Below, in pieces: positions 12,401-28,000 of a stretch of 64,000 bases of DNA. Numbering within the stretch: the stretch's first letter is position 1; each line of letters opens with the position of its first letter. Source of the stretch: Eremophila alpestris peregrina (Eukaryota; Chordata; Aves; Passeriformes; Alaudidae); contig WMCF01000012.1 in the NCBI GenBank assembly GCA_009792885.1, positions 13,353,641 through 13,417,640 on the forward strand. Direction: 5' to 3'. The notes below the pieces were generated by a model. It did no database searches. It saw only the letters and a list, made by a program, of their open reading frames with translations, and was not told the DNA's origin. The position numbers and the translations under genes were made by a program.

Positions 12401-15400
12401 GAAATATTTCAGCCATCTGTAGTAGCAAGGACAATATCCAGTAAGTATGGATTGAATCACATGGCCTCTTTGATGATTACTGAATTATCTTTACATCTGA
12501 GGAATAAAATAACAGGCTGCACTTCTTATCATTAATTTAGAACTTATTATTATTAATTTAGATTGTTGGCTTTTGGCTTTACCTTCACGGTTATAAAGGC
12601 AGACTGCCCCAAGTGTCCTGCCCTGGTGATTTTCAGAGACACCACTCCCATGTTTTCACACACCTCATATTCAGTCTGTAGCATTTCAATTCGAGACCAC
12701 CGCAGCTCCAGCCTGTGGGAGAGAAAGGAATGTGAGTGTAGAGCAAAGCCACCTGGCCAGCCACCCCCAGCCCCTGCTGCTCACAGGCTGTGTGAGGAGC
12801 CTTCTCTCCCGACAGCTGATTTAGCCAATACACATACTGAGACTTTGTCTCCAAATCAACACATTTGTGTGGTTTAACCGATTAGGAAGAGGTGGTAACA
12901 AATCTTCCAGACCAGCCCTGATCTACCCTAAACCACACTTGAGCCTTGTTTCACAGAGGGATTAGGCAGTAACTTTGAGAAGAGCTGTTTGTCCGTAACA
13001 GTAGGCCAAGACAGGTTACCACAGTTTATCCTGGTTCCCTTTAACCTTGCAGTTTTATTATACTCTCACTCTCCAGTCTTTTCTCAGCAATATTCTCCTT
13101 TCCACTTGTGGGAATACAGCTAGAAAGTGGGACGCAAAGTACTGCTGAACTCATTACTGAAGTAGATGTGCTAAATCTAGTGGGCCACAAGCCCTGGCAA
13201 GTCAAGGCAGGACCCTGAAGGAGGAAGAGATAAGGGTGTGCTTGGTATGCAAGACAGTGCAGGTCTGTGCAAGTCTGTGCTAGCCCATAGTCAAGCAATA
13301 TTACTAAGAAACATAGATATGGTTGTCATGGTTGTTATTGCTTAAGCAAGTAGTTATTTTCAGCTCATGCTTGGAAGGTATGTAAACCAGCAGTGTGTTC
13401 AATAACATCGGCTTCATTGATGCAAACCATGGAGACCTCATCTCTTCAATCGCCCAACATCCACCCATCTGCCTTCATCTATCCTCTAACTCACCTCCTG
13501 TAACATACAGAGTATGCTCTAGGAATTTTCTGCCTCTGTGCAAGGGCCTTCTCTCCTCCCCTTACTCTAGTACTCTGCATACTTCACTCTTCAACCTTTC
13601 CCCTAACTGATTCCAGGTGTCTTATGCACTGAGTTTTAGAATTGTTTATGGAGGATGGGAGCAGTGTCTGAACCTCAGAAAATTTTATTTTGTGCTGCAC
13701 AAAATAGTCAATAAAGACCTTTCCTTTTTTAAAGCTGTGATAAAAATCAGTGAGAGTCAGAGAGGGAGGAAAATAAGAAGGTGCAAAGAAGGAAAATAAG
13801 CTAAGCTATTTACAATTTGAACTTAATTAAAACAAACTTCTAGGCCTTTCACAGCTGACTAGCTCTATCACCAGTGGAAGTTTCCTCCTGTTCTTCGCCA
13901 TCCTTTGATGCTAATTTTGTGGAAAACCTATTTAGAAGTTGATTTGCTCTATTTTGCTAAAGAAGATGGATGTACCAGGCGTAGTCCAGCAGCATTCGAA
14001 CAAAAGCCAGGACATGAAAAATAAATAAGGTATTTTGAACCTGTGATAATTAAATTGAAAAAATATCTCACAAATTTTTAAATCCAATATTAAAATAGTA
14101 TTTTTTCCCTAAAAGTCTCCTTTGGTCTGCTAGCAGATAACTATAATGCCTATAATAGCAGATTCACTGTAATGTCTATTTTTTGCAAAAAATGAGCTTT
14201 TTCTTTGCTCTTTTCATAAAGCTGTGCTATGCATTGCCATTCATTTGCAAGGAGTTACACTTTCCCATGAGATGTGGCATCACATAATGGTGGTTTTAAT
14301 ATTTGTTCATCTGCAAGGCAGCACAGAGCAACTGGGCTGTCCATGCTCAGATGTGTTTGTGTATAGGGACATCTTTTGGCACAGCACAAAACTGCCTAAA
14401 TGCTGCCTCCAGCTCACTTCAGTCCTCTCCCCAGTCTGCAGGGAAGTGCTCTGCCCCTGGGTACAGCTCTCTGATCCTCCTTCTTCACCATGAGTCTTCG
14501 TTTGTGAGTAGCTAGTTTAGCCCAGAAAAAGCATATTTGTTATTTTTTTCTCAATTTCTTCTGATTAAATAAGTTGGTTGAACATTTAGCCCTATTTTCA
14601 GAAATAAAGAGAATCATTGCCTCTGTTGAAGAGCTACTCACACTTCTGGCTTTTATCATCAAAGTACACTCCAGATGATATTCCAATTTTTCTTATTATG
14701 TGTCACAAGGGGATAGTGTGCCTAAAACAGAGTGGATGACAAAGAAGATGATGTGTGCTCTCCACCTTCTTTCAGTGCTCTTTTGCAGAAATATGGTGCT
14801 CATGGATTTGTCATTTGAGAGCATCCCCTCCATTGTAACCTCAAGCAGGTGAAAAATGCAGTGCCATCAACTAAGGGCAAGAGTGATCTGCAGCTGTAGG
14901 ATCATGTTAATGAGGCAGCAGTCCTACCCTTCAGCATCTCAGATCTCCAAAGGCCCAACTTCCACTAAACATATTATGTTTCCTGGTGAGGTTCTGGAGG
15001 CACAGTCTGACCTGGAGCTCACCTTGTATTTCACCTTCATGAGGGGAAGAAACCTTCTGTACCCTAACAAAAGCAAGGTTGAGTTGTAGTTATGTCCATG
15101 TCTGCATGGCTTCAAGCCCAACACTTGTTCATTTGCCCCAGGGAGTGGCGAGCACAGTGCAGCAAAGCTCATGCCACCAAGGAGTGGAGCTACCTTTGGG
15201 GTGCTGCAGAGTTTCCACTGGCATCTGTCACTCGAAACTCCAAGTTGTCTGAATCCACTTCTCGTGATTGGTTGATGACATAAAGTATGATTTTGCTGTT
15301 TAAATCCTTTTGGCTAAATCCTTCCTGAATGAATCCACCTAGGAAACACGAGCAATATGCAGGTGATCCAAAAGCCTGTTAATAAGAACCACATAGTTCA

Positions 15401-18400
15401 TACAGTCCCTTTTCAATATTTTGTTTTCATGAGAATCTTAGAAAAATGCAGGTTTATAGCTAAACAGCAACATTTGTTCAGTATAAGCCCCTGACAATTT
15501 CTTTTTCTTCATGTGTTTATCAAAACACTAAGTTCAATATTATTATTATTTTCTTGATAGAAATAAAAAAGTTTCTCAACAGCAGTTATTAAAAATTATC
15601 TCAAACTCTTTGAGGATTCATAACAAACTTAAGACTCAGGTTTCATTGTAAAAGCTTTGTTACTACAGTCAAACTTTGCCCAAAGTTTGCCAAGAAATTT
15701 TGCTTCTCTCTATCAAGCAAACATTAACAGGGTAGGGTTTGAAATCTGGTCTGGTATGGCCCAAAATAGAGATGATAAAATAAATCACCTGTCGTTGTGT
15801 TTTCCAGGTAGCCATAATGAGGACCTCGCAAAATCTTAAAAATTAGTTTGTCATCTTCTGTATTGGGATCAGATGCCCTCAGGGACCTGGCAGTAATATA
15901 GATCCCATAATTGCCATTCTTCAATAGTTCCACATCAGAAAAGCAACGGAGATGAATAATTTTTGGTGCTGTTTTGTCCAAATGATCCACCTAAATCAAA
16001 GTTAGACATGCATTTTACAACATCAGGATATTCTCTGTCCTGTTTTTGCTAGAAGAGCAGTAGCCACATCAGGGTGGCAATAGCCACTGTGGCTCACAGT
16101 CTGCTGCAGACCCCTGAGTTCCAGGTAAGTTGTACTACACATGAGAAGTTTCTATACCCAGATTGCCCATCACTTGTCACATGCAGCAGGGTATAGTACA
16201 CTCTGGGGAATGTAACACAAATTCTATGTACCTCTGCCCTGATGTCCCATATTCCCCATAGTCTTCATTTTTTATGTAATTTTCTTCCTAGCAAAAGATA
16301 ACTGAGGTTTGTCACCTCTGTTTTATAATAACAATGCCACCTTTAACAAATTCTGATGAATCTTCTAGCATTCCACAATGGTTATTGCTGTTCTCATACC
16401 TCACCCTCTGCTGAAATAGCATTCCTCACTCATCATACAACTTGAAACTTTCTCATCAGGAAGTATTAACAGCCTCTTCATTAGTATCACAGTTTTGAAA
16501 TGCAGAATTTTGACATGCAATGCAACCAGGTATACTTTGTATACTGAAGCATGCCACATAGATACATGTAAAAAAATCACAGCAAATGTATCTGAGCCTA
16601 TGACAAAATATGAAGGACTTGAAAACAGCGGAAATGGGAAGTGAAAAGAAAGATTCTAGCAAAGAAAGAAGAATCAGAGCAGGCATCTTACAGAGATTCT
16701 CAGAGAAAAGACAGAATGTCTAGGTGGGGAAGCAAAGTGGCTGTAATTCAAGATTCCTGTGACATGAAGATCAGCAGCCATACTCACACCCCCATGTGTG
16801 CACATCACAGGGGCAGGCACCAAGTGGGAAAGCAGAGAAGGAGAAAATTCTATCCTTCCCATAGCTGAGAGTCCTATGTAGAATTTTTAGCTTGCAGGTA
16901 TTAAGTATATAAGTATTTATTTGCTTATCTTTATGCATTTTAGCAAGTAGTTAATTTCCCAGGTTAATTATCCATGGGAGATAGAAAGAAAACATTTTAT
17001 CTACATAGTTAAATCAGAGACTGCAGCAAGAACCAGCTGTCATCAAAACTGCTATATTTTTTATTTTATCATGCTATTTATCTTGGTTAAGTAGGTCTGT
17101 GATCACACTTGCCTGAATGGTGAATGCCACTGGCTCGCTCTGCACCCTCCCATTCACAATGAAGCCTTGGTTAGTCCTATCTGTGGCAACAAATGTAAAT
17201 CTGTCAGTCTGGCAACTCCCACCTCCATGCTTGTATGCAACATGCCTGTTGTCCACATCTTGCTGTGTGAAATTGTTCTGCAGTAGCACAACCCCATGAT
17301 AATAGAGATGACCATACTGGGGGAGCTGAGCCAAGAGGAAGGTAAGGTTTTCTTTCGCAGTATCTGGGTCTGAAAGCTGCAGTACATCAGGAGTAAGAAG
17401 TGCCATAGCTCCTTCCATTAATCTTAACCCCATGTTCCTAGACAGAATGGGCAAAGCCTGGTCAGCTGCCTCCAAGGCGATCTTGAATGTCCCATGCTTA
17501 GTCCTCAGTCCATTGCTGATGATGAATCTGGCAAAGAGAGGCAAGGCAGTCTTCAGCATCTGTTCTTGATTCACCATGTACTGAAATGAAATGATAATGC
17601 AGACCTTTACTACAGGACTTGCCTGTGTTGATACTGCAAAAGTAGAAGAGCTGGGTGGAGCACAAACTGAGAGGAGCAGATGTAAAACCTAAAAACATGA
17701 AAGTAGACTACGAGGTATATGACAAACAATGCACTGGCAGGGATTGAGCAGATGCCAGAGGAAAGGTCTTAAAGATGAACAGTCATAACAGAGCTGATCT
17801 AGTCTTCTAGCTGAGATACAGCTTATTGTAACTTCTGGTGTATATGTTTTACACATCCTTGAAATCTATCTTCACTTGGTTACCTGGTAGTAGCACCTAC
17901 AGCTTACAGAAAGAGGTATGTGAAGTGCATGACCTGCCTGCTTTGGTTTGGGTTTCTTTCTGTTCACTTTTATCAATCTACCCTGCGCCCCCAAAACTAT
18001 CTGAAAAACCAAACTGGAGAAAGATTCAGCCTTATCTCAATGGGTTTGTTTAGGGACTAACTGTATGTTTAAATCTTCATGTATTCAGAGGAACTGATTT
18101 ATGTTTCTTTACAAAGTCAGGTTTCACTGAAACACTAAGGTATTGGGAAGAACTGTACAGATTGTATAGAATAATGTTAAAAGCATAGATATCCATAGCA
18201 TAAATTTATCGAACAGTCATATCTGCACAGTTCTTCCATGCTGGGAATTTTTACCAATGGCCACATAGTTTCTTGTAGTTCTGTCTCAAGTAGTGATGTT
18301 TCCTTAGAGACACTAAAGATTTGATTATTCACTACGGATAGTTTTTGTTTCAAAACTAAGAGAAAGGTGGCCAAGGCTGTTGAGGAAATCTGTTGGAAGC

Positions 18401-21400
18401 TCTGCTTTTGTGGATCGGGGTAGAGTCAGTTTTCTTCATTGTCACTTGTATGGGGCTGTGGTTTTGATTTGTGCTGTAAACAGTGTTGATAACATAAGGA
18501 TGCTTTGATTTTGTTACTACTGAGCAGTGCTTACAGGGCATCAAGGCTTTTTCTGCCTCTCACATTGCATTGCCAGAGACTGGGCTGGGAGTGCACAAGG
18601 AGTTGGGAGGGAGACACAAACAGGACAGCTGACCCCAGCTGACCCAAAGGATATCCCAGACCATCTGGTGTCATGCTCAGTGTGTAGAGCTGGGGAAGAA
18701 GGGGAGGGCGGGGAGACTTTTGGAGTGGTGGCATTTGTCTTCCCAAGTCACTGTTGTGCATGATGGAACTCTGCTTTCCTGGGGATGGCTGAACACCTGC
18801 CTGCCCACAGGAAGCAGTGAATGAATTCTTTGTTTTGCTTTGCTTGTGTGCCTGGCTTTCACTTTACCTATTAAACTGCCTCTATCCCAGCCCATGAGTT
18901 TTCTCACTTTTACCTTTCCTATTCTCCCCCCAGTGCTACCAGGTGGGGAGGGAGTGAGCAGGTGCCTGGTGCTTAGTTGCAGGCTGCAGTTAAACCATGA
19001 CAGAAGCCTACCAGCTGGGTATGGGCTTTTGCCATGCGAGTGACAGCACGGTCTGCAGGAATTTATTATTAAATCTAGAAATACACAGAAAACCAATCTT
19101 TTAGCCTTTAAAATTCATCTCAGATTTTATTGGCAAGATCATTGTTTATGTATTTTCTTCTGAAAAGAATTAATAGAACATTTTCACGCCTGTAAAAAAA
19201 ACTTTTGAGGTATATGAAACTAAAAATTGCTCTGAAAATGTCACACAATCCTCCATGTCCCATCAACTTACAGCATGTATGAGTTACCTCCCTTTCTATA
19301 TAAATGCCAGTGATTATGCTGCACAGTATGTGCAAAAACATTTTGTAAGGTGGTTTTCACACAGTTGTGTTCTGCCTGAGTCAGAGCAGAGTCTGCTGTG
19401 CAAAGAAATCTGTCTCTACTAGAGTGGGACAGTTGTTTCAGACAGTATGAGGGCCAGCTTAGCTGGCTGTTTTCCACCTAATACTCTTTTACCAGAGAAA
19501 TGGGGACTGGCTGACATTTAGTGGATTATCTCTTTCCCCTTGGTCTCTTGACCACAGACTTTGAAGAAGTATTTTTAAAATTATAGGGTCAACACCTAGT
19601 GTACTGCTGTGTGACTTGAGTGTGAGTGACTTCCAGTGATGGAGCAGCTTACTGTGTCACACTGACTGTCCATCTAAAACTCCTCATTGCCTTCACCAAC
19701 ATTGGATGATTACAGCTTGATCACTTGTAAACTGGCACTATGCCATGAAACAGATGGGAATGAGCATAGGCAGACCAGGAACTATGTAGCAGTTAGAAAT
19801 ATGCTTACTGAGGATGGTATTCCCAGCTGGGATCCTAGAGACATCTGTCTACACTGACCTAATGCTATTGTGCCAATGGTAAAAGGATTGTGCTATTTGT
19901 AAGCTATCTGAAATAAAATACAGAATTAGAATAATTATGATTATTCTGTGTTAGGAGAAAGAAGGGTAAAGCACCTTCAGCCAAGACCTTAACTTTCTGT
20001 CAGAAGGCCTGGAGGATTGCAGCAGAAGTGAATTTTCTCTCATTCTTCTGATTACTGTAAAAACATTTGGATGATGTCACAAACATCTTAGTGAAAGACT
20101 TAGATAATTCAGTTAATGAAACTGAAGATTCATCAGCCTTCTCCAGAATCCCAGATAGGAAAAAAGTTCCTGCATGTATACATCATGTATACATGAAATT
20201 TACCATCAATTTCATTCACTCCTCAGTTTCACAGATGAGGAAACTGCCTAGGTCCAAGATGTCCTTCTTCCACACTTTGGGACATTTTGGTTGTTTGTTT
20301 ATTTCTGGTTTGTGTCTGCTTTGTATTTTCCTCAGGAGTGGAGAGCAGACAGTATTCTCACTCTGATGAAATATAGGGTACAATTCCCAGGCAAAGTTTG
20401 GAGGACATGTTGCATGGTTTGATTTCACAACTACCAACATTTCATGCTTTCTGTAGTTTGATGGCAATGGAGTTGGCTACAGGACCTACCATCTGCCATG
20501 GCATTTAAAAGATAAAAATGGAATCATAAATAGTGCCAACTCATTACAAAATCGAGCCAGCATGTCAAAATAGAGGACATTAGCATGTTCTTTTAGTATC
20601 CTGCTGCCAGCATCTGATGTCAGGTTGCTAATCACTTGAAGTCATCTGTCCAAACAAGCATTGCCAAATCTTTCTTCCAGGCCAACAGCACCAAACAATA
20701 CAGGTAAATTTATGTCTGAAGGAAATACTTTAGTGGGAAGTAAAAATCTGGTCAGTTAATTCCTCCTCCTCCCACAATTACCCATATAATTAATTCCTTG
20801 TTGAAATAATAATACTATTCTGCCAGAATATGTGTGTGTCTACACAAAACCAAATTATTTTCCAAATGATAACATCAAGGAACATAATTATTGGGATTTA
20901 AATAGTTATCAAATATCAATATTTATTAAAGCTTATAACCTTACTTTTATAAGGCTGAATTTCTAGTTTGGTTCTTAGCCATTGGCCTAAACAGAAAACA
21001 TTGGGTTTATCCACTTTTGCAGTTTGCCTAGAATTGTTTGATCTGCATTTGTTTGTGTGACATGGAAGTCACACTGTCACAAGCCACTACACTACATTGC
21101 CCAAACTAGGGCTGGCATGACTGCAACCTTACTGCTATTTAATTCTTAATTCTAGTGTCCGTGAAAGTTTCACAATTAAGAAACATAAAACCAGGGAATG
21201 TTTGCTCACTTTTTCTGTAGTGAGTACAAGTGAATCGGACAAATCTCCTGACTAGAATTTCCACCACTCTGAATGCAGTGAAAGAGACAGGTAAAAATGT
21301 TCCATCTGAGGAAAGTTTCAGAATAACTTTTGGGTTAACTCTGGGCAATGCTACCTGACCCAGTATCATAGGGAGATTTATTTGATGTCTCCATACCCCA

Positions 21401-24400
21401 CTTGCTTGACTTGCTGCAAAGCATTTCTCAAACTGGATAATGTTCTTGAACTTCATCATGCCTCACAGAGAAAGCCATTCAGATCAGCAGTCTATTCTAG
21501 GAGAGTGTAAAAAGGGGTCTTTTCTGAATTGCAGCTCTAAGGAGCTCTTTTATTTCTTTAGTCAAATTAAAAATAATAAGCTCTTAATTCTGAATTTTAC
21601 AGTAAGTCATCTGCTGTTTTCAGAGAAAATTACTAATATTAGCAAAAAGTAAGCATTCTCCCTTCAGAAACATTTTCTTTATTTTTGAAACTTTTCTTTT
21701 TCCTAATTTTGATCCTTTTTACAAAACTGTCCACAAGGCTTTGACCAGTACATCTGCTTTTTATCTGATGATAATTCATTGTATCATTATATCTTTATAG
21801 CCAATGGAGGTTCCTTTAAGAATAAAATGAATGCATCTAGTATAAACAGTTCTAAGTGGAAAATTTCAGAAACAGCTGAAAATACTTATCATTAGGCTGC
21901 TGAGCTGGGCCCATAGGTAAACCTATGGATTTACCCCAAAATTTCTTGTGTCTACCTTAATTTCTGAGCCATGATAGTGTCAAAATAGATTAAGTGGACT
22001 AGTTTTCATTATAATCCAGAATACTTAGGGATTCAAAAAAACCATAATCAAATTAATATGATAAATTATAACAGATAAGAAAGCTGTTATGTACTACCTG
22101 AATGGACTAGCTTTATGACATCCAGCTGTAGCAAGAAAACAAAGGAAAATTCCACCAAGTATGTTCTCAGTCTTTCTCTCGTGCTTAAATCTTAACAGCC
22201 GTGTATGCCTGGGTGCTGTAATAATGTTGAAGCTGAAATCATTGAGTAAGTGTGTCTCTGGTTATGTTTTCAGCATCAATGAGAAAATGCATTTATTACC
22301 AAAGCATTCCCAACTATATTAATTGCAGTAGAAACAGATTTGCTATATCAACATCGAGAGTTCACACAGATCCTCCAGCTCTTTTTAATAATGTCTTATG
22401 GGATATTTTGTGTTGTGTAGTGCAGGTGTTTTAAACACCTCAAAAATTCAAGGGGAAGAGCTTGGGGGGCTGGGGTACGACACCTTACCTGAATGTATCT
22501 TCACGAACAGCTGCCTTGGCTTTGTGAATGTAACAGACAATCTGTCGTGCCACATCCATTTGACTGAAGCTCGTAATGGGGATGCCAGGATAGCTGACAT
22601 ACTCTATGTATCCATACTGGGGTGGGGAGGTTATTACATAAAGGAGCTCTTCTGGCTTGTCAGTTCCATCCAGTGCAAGGAGGACATCAGTTGTGATGTA
22701 GCTGCGATCTCCTTTTGGTGCTCTAAGGAGTTCCGTAAAAACAGCAATGTCTCCTGCATAATAGACAAAACAACATTAAAATAGTCATATTGAACTGATC
22801 TCTTCTGCATTGTTTAGTCACAGAAAAGCCATCACCGGCAGAAAAACTGTAAGACTTTATAGAGAAATTCAGCATGGAAGGGACTTCAGGATGTCTTTAT
22901 TCTGACCTTCTGCTCAAAGCAGGGTCAGCCATGAGATCAGCCACAGCCACATTGCTTGGTGCTTTATCCTGTTGGAACCTGAAAACTATTATGCTGTTGG
23001 GGCCAAGGATGAAGAGACCACAGCCACTTTTGACATGTCTTCCAATCTTTGCAGTGTCAGGTAAACCTTTATGTTTCTAATAGAGATGCAATAAAAAAAG
23101 AGAGACTGTAAGGCTGTAGAATAACCTGGGAGACAGAGCTATTTCTGAGTAGTCTTTTTCCTACCTTTTTATATTCTTGCCAATTTTCTGTGCTGATTTA
23201 CTCAGACATAAAGCTAGTTTCAGAAAGATATTTTCAGCTCTATTTGCAAAGCAGCTGGGAGTCCTGGGAGGCAAGGTGAAACACACTGCATTTGGCAGAG
23301 CCTTTTCAAATCACAGGACCTGGCCAACAGTGAAATCCAAGCAGTTAAACTTACAGGACCTGCAGGGACACTGGCCAGAGCCTTTATAGTGCTAAGGAAA
23401 GGATCAGGACACGTACTCGAATATCCTTGTTTCAGAAACAGGACACTGTAAAACATCAAGCTCAGTGGGGGGTCCTTACCCTTTTCCAAGTCCTTGATAT
23501 TTATGTAGAAGTCCACAGCTGGGGATCTGTTGTACCCATCCCAGAGGTAAAATGTGAAGCTGTCCTTTTTCTTGGACCCCACAGTTCCTGTGTGGACATA
23601 TCTCACAAGGTTCATATCCACCTCTTCCTGAGTGCACTTCATTCCAGTTTGGAGAGTCACCCACCCTTGTCCTACCTAGAAAGTATAAGCACCCTTCATT
23701 AACTGGTAATCACCCACACATCCTTCCCAGTTAATTGTAGTTACATAGACTGTTATTGGCAGCTACCTGGCTTTCCTTCTATAGGCTCTTTCCTCATAGT
23801 ATGTTCTGAAGGGCAGCAAATAACTCGAGTTTTTTTCCAGCAGATACAAGGCTGGAGAAGATAAAATTATTACTACTAAAATAGAGTAATATGGACTTTA
23901 GCCACTTTTACTTTTTCTGCACACTTCTCAATCAGGCACAAGATGAAAATTAAGTAGTTCCTGACCCAGCTTATGTTTTCTCTATTTTAATTTCACAAAT
24001 GTGCTCTTGGTTCTATTTTAAATCATAGCTATAACAGCATCGTAAATAACTTTGGGGAAGCACAGAAAATTAGAGCCCTAGTGGTTCTCAGCTGCAAAAA
24101 AACCCCCAACTGAATCACACCATAAAATTTCTTGCTTTTCTGAAGATAGCCTAGTACCCTAAATTGGACTGATCCATGAAGTTGTCATTTAGTGGCAGTA
24201 ACAGCATCACTAGAGTTAGACCAAAGGTTATCAAGGACAGAGAGCTAAGCCACATATATTTACCCTATATGTTCAAACTGACAGACTCCAGTCAGAAGCT
24301 GTCTCTTCCCTCAGACCTAATTCACAAGTCTCATGTGATCCACAGACTGATGTTGAGATCCAGCACCAAAATGCTTTCCAAGTTCACAAGTTTTGGAAAC

Positions 24401-25000
24401 AGAATTTTATTTCTATCACATATGCACGTTATTTAAAAGAGGCATTTTTTTCTCTTTGTTCCTTTTTCTTATTTTAGGTCAACAGATCATAATCCCATCT
24501 TCCATTCTAATCTTATTTTTTGCCATTCCTCTTGATATATCCTTTCCATCATCTTCCTTTTCCCTTCCTACCCCCCATATTTTTCTTCTAGTTGATGAGA
24601 TATTACTTACTTTTTCGCATGCAACTCCTCCTATGCTTTCTGAACCCTGAAGTAACAGTAGTTAAAGGCTTTTTTTTTTTTTTTCTTAAACCAAGGACTT
24701 TCCTCCCATTCCCCCCAGCTTGATTTTCCCCCTTTGTTGGATGATCATCCCAGCACCTCTCTCAATTTTCACCTCAGATGATTTCCCATGTTTTTTACCC
24801 TCCACCTTTTCCTGTTCAGGATCTAGGTTTTAGTGTCAAAGCCTCTGGGACATCATCATTATTTGACTCAAATACTCCTTCAACAATCAAACTGGCCAAG
24901 CTGTCTACTTCAAAACGTGACAGGCATTTGGGAGAAAAGGAAAATGAACTTTGTTCTGCCCTAAAAAGAGAGTGTTTTTGCATGCCTGTTTTTTTTTTTG

Positions 25001-25031
<31 letters not shown>

Positions 25032-28000
25032 GAAGTCAAAGACTAACCTTGAGCTGAAGCTGACCATTTTCTGGAAGTCTTTCAAATAAGTAGTAAATTC
25101 TCTCCCTGGGGGTATCTTTATCTTCTGCTGACAGAACAGCGCTAGAAATTATTTGAGTTTCACCTATGTTCACCTCTATATCATTCTTCCTGAAAAAATT
25201 AGAAGTCATGTATTGATGCAACAAAAGGAACCTTTTCAACACGTAATTTCTTTGCCAGAAATATGGATTAATGAAATGCTGACAGAAATGGCAGTTGCAG
25301 AGAGAACAGAAAAAGGATGCCTGTTTCAGTTCAAAAGAGAAAACAAAAGCGAACAGTGCAGACAGGCTTCTCCTTACAATGGTGAGAAACAACAAAGATA
25401 CCTAAAACAAACTGATTTAGCACATCTCTCTTATTCCCCTGGACCCTATTCTGCTTGCTTTCATACAATTCATAGGAAGAAGACAATGTAAACAAATAGA
25501 CTGCATTATTACTGCTACTATAGAGCACAACAACACTGGCTCTAATGAACTGATTGTTTATTTTTGAAATTACTGTCTTTCAAACAACTGGTCTTCGAGG
25601 CTCACCTTTATTTGTAAGAGACACAACCATTTAACTGCCTTCTTCTCTATGCTCCTTCTAGCACCCACATCTTGTTTTGGGAAGAAGCTCTCAGGAGAAA
25701 TGTGTGAGGGCTTTACATTCCCCAAGGGCACTCTCTGCTACAGGATCCAATCCAAGAGGTGACAGATTGAGGTTTTGGCAATCACTGTGAATAAGAGGCA
25801 CTGTTTGCCAGCAAAAAAACATCCCATCACAGGTTCTTCAGTCTGTTGACCATAACTTATGGAGATCAGAGCTGAAAATCCCTGGGGTCGAAAGTGCCCC
25901 AAGATTAAAAAGTTGAGAAGAGCTGACGGGTACTGCCCAATATTCACCTGTAAAACACTTCACTAGCATAAGGAACTTTGTGGCCTACAGTGAAGATGTA
26001 GTGACTGAATGTGGCAGCTAAATCACCTCAGTGCCAAACTGAACATTTTCTTAAAGCACTACTGCTTAAATACTGGCAGCACACCTCATCTCAGTGAAAA
26101 AGTAACAGGCAAGAGGCTATTCCTTCTTATGAAGGAATAGCTATTTTGGGAGTAGATGCCTCAATCTATGTTGTTCACAGGAATGGCAAGTGGTGAGACC
26201 CAACATTGCCAGACAAGGAAGCAACAGTTTTTGGATCTAGTTGAGGAAAGCTAAAAACACTTTGACTTCTTGCACTTCATCATCTTCTTTCAGAGAGAGA
26301 GGGTGGAAAATGGTAGATCAAGTTATAGCATTTGAGGAATAAATAGTCCATTATCAGTAATTATCTGTACATGATATGTGCATACATAAATTATACTCTT
26401 TATTCTAATTGAAAATTGACAATCTCTCATATTAGCTTTATGTACTCATTGAAAACCTTTCAACTAAGAAACTAACATTTGTTATTGCAGGAAGCTCTAC
26501 ATGGTAAAAAAATAACATTAAAAATTCTTTGCAATGGGAAACATAACTCTGAGCTGAAAGAAGGCCATATACCCTGAGGGATCAGAAATTGCCTCCTTAG
26601 TGGCAGTCTGCTTAACAGGCTGTGGGTCAGAAATGCAAATCTTAGAGGTTCAGAGCTATACCCAAAAATCCTTTTGACTCTTAGCTTCCCATCTGCCTGT
26701 CTGGGGCTGGAAAACAGTCACAAGTATGGAGGTCTTGATGCCCTGTTACAAGTCATCAGCTGGACATCCCAAGGGATGAGCTCCTGTTTAAAATGTCCAG
26801 GAGGTTTGGCTCTCTTGCAGCCAGCTGCCTATGTATAAATGGTCTGCCAGGCAATTTCTGATCATGTCCAATTCATTTACAACTTCTAGCTTTGAAGTGT
26901 TCTGAAGGGAAGTCAGTGTGTGCCTTTGCAGCAGTTGAATTATGGCAGAGAAAAAGAGTTTTAGAATATAAAAGAAGAGAATTATAATCTGAAAGCCCTT
27001 CCCCTGCTTCAAGCTTGTGGATCCTCTCCTGCAAAAATCCAGAGCTGCTTTCAGAGAGGTGTTTTAGACAGGTGTTTGTCTCAAGGAAGGGAAAAACAGT
27101 ACCATGGTTGGCAGTGTTCAGCAGAGGTACAACACCTGGCAAACACGTTGAAGCAACTTATGAAAGAAATAAGAAACATGATAACCCACAAATTTTTATT
27201 TTTCCTCTATTTGCTTAATATAGAACAAGACTAAGCATGCTCTTCTTTCAGTAAATTTTCTTTGTTACACGGACTGATAGAGATCTACATAGCAACATTT
27301 TGACTAACATTAATCTGTTACTAGTTATTAAAGGCTTCCTGTTTCCATCAGACCAATAACCAAAGACATAGTTAATGGTGAACATGGTGGGATGCTAGGT
27401 TGGTGGTCGGACTTGATTATCTTAAAGGCCTTTTCCAACCTTAACAGTGATGATTCTATTATTTGGTGGTTTGTTCATTTTTCCATCATTTTGTCTGAAC
27501 ACATCCCACTGTCAGAAACAGGGACATGTGACTTACTTGCTCAGCACTGGTGTCTCATCATTAATTGGAATGACCTTTACTGAAATGGTTCTGAGGACTT
27601 TATGTTTTCCATCTGATAGCTGAATTTTAAAGCTGTCAGTGAGGTTTTCAGAGTCATCATGCATGTACATCAGCTTCATTCCTGTGTAAGGCAGGAAGGG
27701 GGAGAAAAATAAGAGAAAAAGAGAGGGAGAAAGAGAATGGGTTAAAGAAATGGAAAGAACAACTTAATCTGACTCCTGGAAAATCCCTGTCATCATTTCT
27801 TTCATCTTCAATCACCTTTCTTCCATCTCCCCTCCCCATATGCTAGGGTAACAATAAACTTGCCTTAGTTATCAGAAGATGAGTTTGATGAGCCACTGCT
27901 GTTCAGTGATCTAACATCATATATTGACTTAAGGTCACCAGCCTCACCTAAGTAAGGAGTGACTCTCCAAAAAAGGGATCTCTATTAATCTACTTTTTTT

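Noticed and set aside
18677..19096. A 139-codon open frame on the minus strand in intron 23
   Set aside because: No recognisable domain or FREM1 similarity, and it overlaps another unrelated frame; consistent with chance.
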